From the NCBI RefSeq assembly GCF_902459735.1, contig NZ_CABPRV010000005.1, forward strand, positions 310,001 to 374,000: 64,000 bases of DNA. The letters run 5' to 3'. The notes under the pieces are model-generated. The model saw nothing but the letters and a program-made list of their open reading frames with translations. It was not told the DNA's origin and did no database searches. This document shows, one piece after another, positions 60,381 through 64,000 of this stretch (positions within the stretch are counted from its first letter, which is position 1; each line of letters opens with the position of its first letter). Origin of the DNA: Pandoraea capi. GTDB taxonomy: Bacteria; Pseudomonadota; Gammaproteobacteria; Burkholderiales; Burkholderiaceae. Made by a program: the position numbers and the translations under genes.

Positions 60381-60404
60381 CCGCGCCTACTTACCTAGAG
60401 AAAC

Positions 60405-60728
60405 ATGAAAGTCGTCGCTGTTCAAGCAAACCTCGACGAGACGGTCGATCTCGTTCGAAAATACGCCCACGATGAATTTGCTCGTGCCATTGGCGTTGAG
60501 ATGCCGTCGGAGCAGGATGTTCGTTGCTTTCTCCTTGACCGCTTGCGCTCGATGCAATTTACGGTTGCGGAAGCAGGAAGCGAGCTAACCCTTCAACGGG
60601 TATACGGCTGCGCGTATGTCCTGCCAATATGCATTCGATCGGAAGGGCTTCAGGTCGTCGAAGCGCGGCTCGTTGTCATGCCGGAAGCGCGTCACACGAT
60701 GAAGACTTACATCCCCATTTCGGAGTAG
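60405..60728 (+). CDS. Small phage protein
   Basis: 107 residues: MKVVAVQANLDETVDLVRKY, AHDEFARAIGVEMPSEQDVR. No family known. It follows the gene at 60144 by 24 bp and is probably co-transcribed; it is convergent with 60742. Confidence 0.6.
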   Translation: MKVVAVQANLDETVDLVRKYAHDEFARAIGVEMPSEQDVRCFLLDRLRSMQFTVAEAGSELTLQRVYGCAYVLPICIRSEGLQVVEARLVVMPEARHTMKTYIPISE

Positions 60729-60741
60729 GCAATTCCCGGGC

Positions 60742-60966
60742 TCATTCACCCTGGCGGACTTTGAGCCATCTGGCGATGGCTGCCGCTCGGGCGAGAGCTG
60801 AGCGCTCCTCCTTTGACAGCTTCGAGACACGCGCTTGGCCGCCGGTTGGCGAGATTTCACTTCGCTGCTCTGGCGTCAGCGCAATTGCTCTTGCATTACC
60901 ACCTTTCTTCGCCCGTTCTTTTCTTTCATGGCTCACTCTACTGCTCGTCGCGGTCTGGATAAGCAT
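60742..60966 (-). CDS. Small KGG-repeat basic protein
   Basis: 74 residues from ATG 60966; a GTG at 60936 is an alternative. RKERAKKGGNARAIALTPEQ then TGGQARVSKLSKEERSALAR: two GG-containing short helices like the KGG stress-protein repeats. It lies downstream of the second LexA promoter. Function unknown. Confidence 0.62.
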   Translation of the reverse strand: MLIQTATSSRVSHERKERAKKGGNARAIALTPEQRSEISPTGGQARVSKLSKEERSALARAAAIARWLKVRQGE

Positions 60967-61030
60967 GATCGCTCTTCTCGAACACTTAGATCAATCGGGA
61001 GCAGAAATCGAAGGGTGTCCTGTCTGCGGT

Positions 61031-61089
61031 CTCCCTAGTGGTGCTGGGGGAGGTGAACTAGCACAATACACTGTATAAAAACACAGTAT
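61031..61089. promoter_or_regulatory. LexA-controlled promoter, copy 2
   Basis: Core CTGTATAAAAACACAG at 61071-61086, identical to copy 1, with a similar leader (CTAGTGGTGCTGGGGGAGGT). It lies between the leftward KGG gene and the rightward operon 61156-62328, and may control either. In the leader the start codon of the 85-residue gene of copy 1 has no counterpart. Confidence 0.75.
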
Positions 61090-61155
61090 ATTTTTGGCGC
61101 TGATGAGATCGGTTCCGGTGGCATGATTGCGTTGTTTGAATCTCAAGGGGCGGGT

Positions 61156-61674
61156 ATGAGACGATTCACTCACGCAATAGGGCTTTCTTTAGCAGTTGAG
61201 GACTGGTATGGGGCATTGGCGCTGGCATTGACTATGCCGGATGTGTGTGGGCGCCTGTCCGAGCCCGACGCGAATTCGCGGTCACGCTACGTGCGATGGT
61301 TCGACCAGTGGCTACTGGCAAGTTTCACAGTGAATGTCGGCCCGCATCAGGAGCGAGTGGTGTTCCTTAGTGGCTCAGACTGCTATGCACTCAGGTGCTC
61401 GTACCTACATGAAGGCGCTGGCAATATCGAAGAGCAACATGCGAGGGAAGCACTCCGGTCGTTTCACTTCATTACGCCGCCGAATAGCGGGGTGATGCAT
61501 AACAATCGCGTAAATGACGTCCTTCAGTTGCAGGTAGATATTTTTTGCCGTCAGATTGCCGCTGCGGTGGACAGGTGGTCTGATCACATCCGAGCCGACG
61601 AAGCAATTCAAGGTCGTATTGCGAACCTGCTCGTTATTCACGACGGGGATACACAAATGGCGATCGGGCTGTGA
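61156..61674 (+). CDS. Hypothetical protein, co-located with SRAP
   Basis: 172 residues. RRFTHAIGLSLAVEDWYGAL, ALALTMPDVCGRLSEPDANS, SRYVRWFDQWL and CYALRCSYLHEGAGN form a pattern I have seen in uncharacterised bacterial proteins. AAGGGGCGGG precedes ATG 61156. It starts 70 bp after the LexA core and 22 bp before SRAP, so damage-induced co-expression with SRAP is likely. Confidence 0.7.
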   Translation: MRRFTHAIGLSLAVEDWYGALALALTMPDVCGRLSEPDANSRSRYVRWFDQWLLASFTVNVGPHQERVVFLSGSDCYALRCSYLHEGAGNIEEQHAREALRSFHFITPPNSGVMHNNRVNDVLQLQVDIFCRQIAAAVDRWSDHIRADEAIQGRIANLLVIHDGDTQMAIGL

Positions 61675-61695
61675 TGCCGAATACGGGGGACCATC

Positions 61696-62328
61696 GTGTG
61701 CACGAACTACCGAGTACCTGACCGCCAGCTGTTCAGCGACAAGTACGGCGTCGCCGCGCCTTCGGGTGAGTGGCGAGACGAGGTCTACAAGGACTATTTC
61801 GCCCCGATCATTCGTGGGGACGGCGACGGGCGGCGCTCAGACCTTGCGTCATTCGGGATGGTGCCGCGCGAGAAGATCCCGCAGGGCGTTAGGGTGTTCG
61901 ACACGATGAACGCGCGAGCGGAGACGGTTGGGGAGAAGCGCAGCTTCAGCGGCGCCTGGAAAAAGCAGCAGCTCTGCCTGATCCCGGTGCAGGTGTTTTA
62001 CGAACCTGACTACGAGACAGGGAAGGCGGTGCGCTGGGCTATCGGCATGGCCGATGGCGACCCATTTGCGATTGCGGGACTGTGGCGGGAATGGGAGGGC
62101 GAAGGCGGTTCTCGGCTGTCGTTCACGATGCTGACGCTGAGCGCGGATAACCACCCGCTGATGAAGCGCTTCCACAAACCGGGAAGCGAGAAGCGGTCGG
62201 TGATCATCATCCGCCCCGACGACTATGATGACTGGTTGGCGGCGCGCTCGATCGACGAGGCGCGGTCGTTTGTAGTACTGCCGGATGCAAAAGAGATGTC
62301 CGCGCACGCCTCACCGAAGGCGGTGTGA
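61696..62328 (+). CDS. SRAP (YedK/HMCES-type) AP-site shield protein
   Basis: 210 residues from GTG 61696, giving MCTNYRVPDRQLFSDKYGVA. The Cys at position 2 is exposed once Met is removed; it forms a thiazolidine bond with abasic sites in single-stranded DNA. Also present: FGMVPR, MNARAETVGEKRSFSGAW (Asn and Glu of the active site), LIPVQVFYEPDY (catalytic Glu), and the His in RFHKPGSEKRSVII. All expected residues are there. It could guard phage single-stranded DNA during SOS. Confidence 0.9.
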   Translation: MCTNYRVPDRQLFSDKYGVAAPSGEWRDEVYKDYFAPIIRGDGDGRRSDLASFGMVPREKIPQGVRVFDTMNARAETVGEKRSFSGAWKKQQLCLIPVQVFYEPDYETGKAVRWAIGMADGDPFAIAGLWREWEGEGGSRLSFTMLTLSADNHPLMKRFHKPGSEKRSVIIIRPDDYDDWLAARSIDEARSFVVLPDAKEMSAHASPKAV

Positions 62329-62407
62329 GCGATAGCGTTGGACGAAGGTATTCATGCTAACGTTACTCACAAGCAAACGAGCGAAGTGATAGCAGAAAAC
62401 CGTCCCT

Positions 62408-62439
62408 TAGCGGGAAAATCCAAAAATCAGCGGGAAAAT
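62408..62439 (+). promoter_or_regulatory. Candidate integrase arm-type sites, right arm
   Basis: TAGCGGGAAAAT (62408-62419) and AGCGGGAAAAT (62429-62439), 21 bp apart as direct repeats, 23 bp inside attR. The inverse is at 10795-10806 on the other arm. Confidence 0.5.
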
Positions 62440-62461
62440 TTAGTGCTCGCTAACCTGCGGA

Positions 62462-62522
62462 GCATTGAATTTTGGGGTGACCGATGGGACTCGAACCCAC
62501 GACGACTGGAATCACAATCCAG
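62462..62522. repeat. attR: 61-bp repeat within tRNA-His
   Basis: Identical to 10687-10747. It covers the 3' part of the intact tRNA-His; the tRNA 5' part lies to the right, in the chromosome. The phage restores the 3' end sequence on integration. Confidence 0.95.
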
Positions 62523-62549
62523 GACTCTACCAACTGAGCTACGGCCACC
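62473..62549 (-). tRNA. tRNA-His (GUG)
   Basis: 77 nt on the minus strand. It has the extra 5' G opposite C73 typical of tRNA-His, anticodon loop TTGTGAT (GTG), TTCGAGT in the T arm and an encoded CCA. The prophage uses its 3' part as attB. Confidence 0.97.
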
Positions 62550-62591
62550 GCCGTGATCAGCGCTTTGACTTGCTCGCTGAACAGAAACAAG

Positions 62592-62621
62592 AGTATAGCG
62601 ACATTTTTATCGTGTTGCCAA
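62592..62621 (-). promoter_or_regulatory. Promoter of tRNA-His
   Basis: Minus strand TTGGCA (62616-62621), 18-bp spacer, TATACT (62592-62597). It gives a short leader before the tRNA 5' end at 62549. It lies outside the phage, so integration leaves it untouched. Confidence 0.7.
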
Positions 62622-62816
62622 CACTTTTTTCACTTCTTCGAAATATTTCTTGGCTCTCGTGCGTGATCGATGCGCAACCCCGTCACCTCACGCGGCGAAC
62701 GCTCATTGACGATACGCGCAAAGTCGTCAATAGACTGCGTCGTTTCGTCAATCAATCCCGGGAATTTCCGGGGTGGGTTCCAGAATCGATCGGCGACATG
62801 GACCGCAGTCGGATTG

Positions 62817-63212
62817 TCACGCCGTCATCATTTCATGTTGCGCCGCGAGTGCAAGAAAAGCGGAGCGCGACATGTGACGCTTTTCCGCCGCCGCATCGAT
62901 TTGGTGAACAAGGCGTTCGGGCAGGCTGATGTTCAGACGGATGGCGCGGTTGCTCACCTTCGATAAATCGATATCGACAAACATCCAACTGCCGTTGCCG
63001 TCGTCAACCTCATTTTCACGGAGTTTGCGAAGGTCATGCGTAGGAGATGGGATGACGTAATCGCCGTCGCCATACATCAGTTCCACCGCTTCCTGTGCAT
63101 TGCGCTGCAGATCATCGAGCGTATCGGCGGCGGTATGAACGCCCGGCAAATCCGGAAAGACACCGCCGAAGGCACTTTCCTCGTCCTGCCATACATAAAT
63201 TGGATATTTCAT
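62817..63212 (-). CDS. hicB: HicB-family antitoxin
   Basis: 131 residues. The N-terminal partial RNase-H-like domain (YPIYVWQDEESAFGGVFPDL and PGVHTAADTLDDLQRNAQEA) is followed by a C-terminal ribbon-helix-helix (LNISLPERLVHQIDAAAEKR, SRSAFLALAA) that binds the operator. It overlaps hicA by ATGA. Its toxin gene carries a nonsense codon, so this antitoxin is probably an orphan. Confidence 0.92.
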   Translation of the reverse strand: MKYPIYVWQDEESAFGGVFPDLPGVHTAADTLDDLQRNAQEAVELMYGDGDYVIPSPTHDLRKLRENEVDDGNGSWMFVDIDLSKVSNRAIRLNISLPERLVHQIDAAAEKRHMSRSAFLALAAQHEMMTA

Positions 63213-63400
63213 AGGCTGCTCCGATCAATACCGGCCTGTTTGAGAATCGAGCGCAGTGTGCCAATGGGCAAATCTCGTTAGGGATGAGGAACGATCACCG
63301 CGCGACCATTGGCATGGCGGAACTTGGGGTGACTTCCTTTTACGGCAACCTCAGTGAACCCAACCGCTCTCAACTGCCTGATGACGTCTGCGCTTTTCAT
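63209..63400 (-). pseudogene. hicA: hicA toxin with an in-frame stop
   Basis: The 63-codon frame reads MKSADVIRQLRAVGFTEVAV, KGSHPKFRHANGRAVIVPHP, stop, RDLPIGTLRSILKQAGIDRS. It is a complete HicA (mRNA interferase; the active His is in GSHPKF) except for TAA at codon 41 (63278-63280), where relatives have Lys. A single AAA-to-TAA change is enough. The product would lack the last third of its fold. Confidence 0.88.
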
Positions 63401-63415
63401 GTGCGAAATGCATTT

Positions 63416-63431
63416 TACACAATATTGTGTA
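63416..63431. promoter_or_regulatory. hicAB operator palindrome
   Basis: TACACAATATTGTGTA is a perfect 16-bp palindrome 15 bp upstream of the hicA start. HicB ribbon-helix-helix domains bind such sites to repress their operon. Confidence 0.65.
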
Positions 63432-63739
63432 GTATTGATGGGAGGCTTGACCGGGATGGCAAGGGCGATTCGCGTCTGAGTTTAGGAAGCCGCGCCGGGC
63501 GAGAGCGGCATGCCTGTGCTTTGGCGGGCGGAAAGGCCGGCGCCGTCGTGAGCGTGTGAAGAGCGCAGTTGGGAAATTCGGTGAATGCCCATTCGTTTTG
63601 CCGGAGAGAACGGCCTCTGCGTAGGGGGCGACGTCCCGGACGCGAACTGAATCCCAATCTCATGCGAACGCGCCAGGGCGGCGGAGTCGAGGCGACGTGG
63701 GGACATGCGTAAAGTTTGATCTACGTCTAACTCGTGGTT

Positions 63740-63876
63740 CGCGGCTTCACGCCAGGCCGGGCAGGGCCGCCCATAATGGGTTCGTCATGTGTTCATGACC
63801 CTGTCTTCCCGGGGAAACATGGTGCCCCATGCCACCCGGTTCTTGAGCCCACCTCCCTCAGGTGGGCTTTTTTTCG
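63740..63876 (+). ncRNA. Possible structured RNA ending in a terminator
   Basis: Stems seen: GTCATG/CATGAC (about 63783-63798), CCGGG.../...CCCGG enclosing CATGG/CCATG (about 63812-63840), and an intrinsic terminator AGCCCACCT/AGGTGGGC followed by seven Ts (63846-63876). No coding frame fits. It could be a small RNA or a leader. The rest of the 600-bp stretch 63401-64000 shows no gene I can support. Confidence 0.35.
63845..63876 (+). terminator. Intrinsic terminator near the right end
   Basis: AGCCCACCT, loop CCCTC, AGGTGGGC, then TTTTTTT on the plus strand. Ends the possible RNA upstream. Confidence 0.82.
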
Positions 63877-64000
63877 TGCGCGTCGTGGTCGACGAGCACT
63901 TTGAGTGTCGCCGCGATGTCACTCATGGAATTCGAACGTGCTAGGATTTTTGGCAGCGCAGTGCGTTTTTCGATCCTCGGAACATCGCGGAGGCAGTCAT

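Larger units (their letters stand above)
10687..62522. mobile_element. Temperate phage, lambda-type head and Mu-type contractile tail, in tRNA-His
   Basis: Bounded by identical 61-bp att repeats with the integrase next to attL and the intact tRNA-His at attR. Excision would release a 51,775-bp circle. All expected modules are present and open: integration, methylation, immunity, replication, late control, head, tail, lysis and an SOS cassette. No disrupted essential gene was seen, so the prophage may be inducible. The head genes follow lambda order; sheath, tube and baseplate follow Mu, so virions should be myovirus-like. A proximal source of three LexA boxes suggests induction by DNA damage. 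Confidence 0.95.

Noticed and set aside
62338-62556. Open frame ending in WDSNPRRLESQSRTLPTELR
   Set aside because: This is the tRNA-His region read through on the wrong strand, a well-known false protein.
1-64000. CRISPR array
   Set aside because: No set of regularly spaced identical repeats was seen; the short repeats found have irregular spacing and other likely roles.
1-64000. Insertion sequences or transposase genes
   Set aside because: No transposase-like product or terminal inverted repeat was seen, even in the decayed accessory strip.
63900-64000. Short leftward frame starting MSDIAATLKVLVDHDAHEKK
   Set aside because: Only 22 codons and ends inside the terminator region; no ribosome site was found.

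Overview
The window comes from a high-GC betaproteobacterium of the family Burkholderiaceae. Pandoraea is my best guess and Burkholderia or Ralstonia are possible; the chromosomal proteins decide the family but not the genus. About 10 kb of core chromosome lies on the left and 1.5 kb on the right. Between them is one apparently complete temperate phage of about 51.8 kb inserted in the 3' part of a tRNA-His gene.

Left chromosome (1-8.25 kb): a cystine-type amino-acid ABC transporter (binding protein and permease), pyrD, the two N-end-rule aminoacyl-protein transferases bpt and aat, a zinc-ribbon Nudix hydrolase, tRNA-fMet with promoter and terminator, a GNAT acetyltransferase, the exporter eamA and the tRNA dihydrouridine synthase dusA. 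From 8.3 to 10.6 kb lies a decayed accessory strip: a ParD antitoxin fused to toxin remains, orphan small genes, and a frameshifted integrase fragment ending just outside the phage attachment site.

Prophage (attL 10687-10747, attR 62462-62522, identical over 61 bp). The left arm is mostly transcribed leftward: integrase, excisionase-like protein, a Dcm/Dam methyltransferase pair, a small-protein operon headed by a two-domain beta-clamp homologue, a ParB-like protein and several tiny genes. Two rightward membrane-protein cassettes with the same junction sequence interrupt it. The immunity region (25.5-26.7 kb) is lambda-like: repressor and Cro face opposite ways between two pairs of the same 17-bp operator, with a LexA box alongside. 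Rightward early genes follow (CII-like, two winged-helix replication proteins with iteron-like repeats, recombination and nuclease genes), then a Q-like gene, a late promoter and a terminator. The late region joins a lambda-type head (Nu1/A/W/B/C/Nu3/D/E-like) to a Mu-type contractile tail (sheath, tube, frameshifted chaperone, tape measure, N, P, 45-48-like), followed by lysis genes with a lambda-R-type endolysin. Several intrinsic terminators lie inside the late operon, as expected if an antiterminator drives it.

The right end is a DNA-damage cassette. Two copies of a LexA-box promoter flank small genes, a canonical SRAP (HMCES/YedK-type) gene, and a second SRAP-fold gene that appears to have lost its catalytic residues. 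After attR come tRNA-His, an intact hicB with a nonsense-mutated hicA, and a possible structured RNA with a terminator.

Most noteworthy: the paired SRAP genes under duplicated SOS promoters, the phage two-domain sliding clamp, the two matching membrane-protein cassettes, the OL/OR operator pairs, the GGGTTTT frameshift site, the internally duplicated decoration protein, and the relic of an earlier integrase at the same tRNA site.
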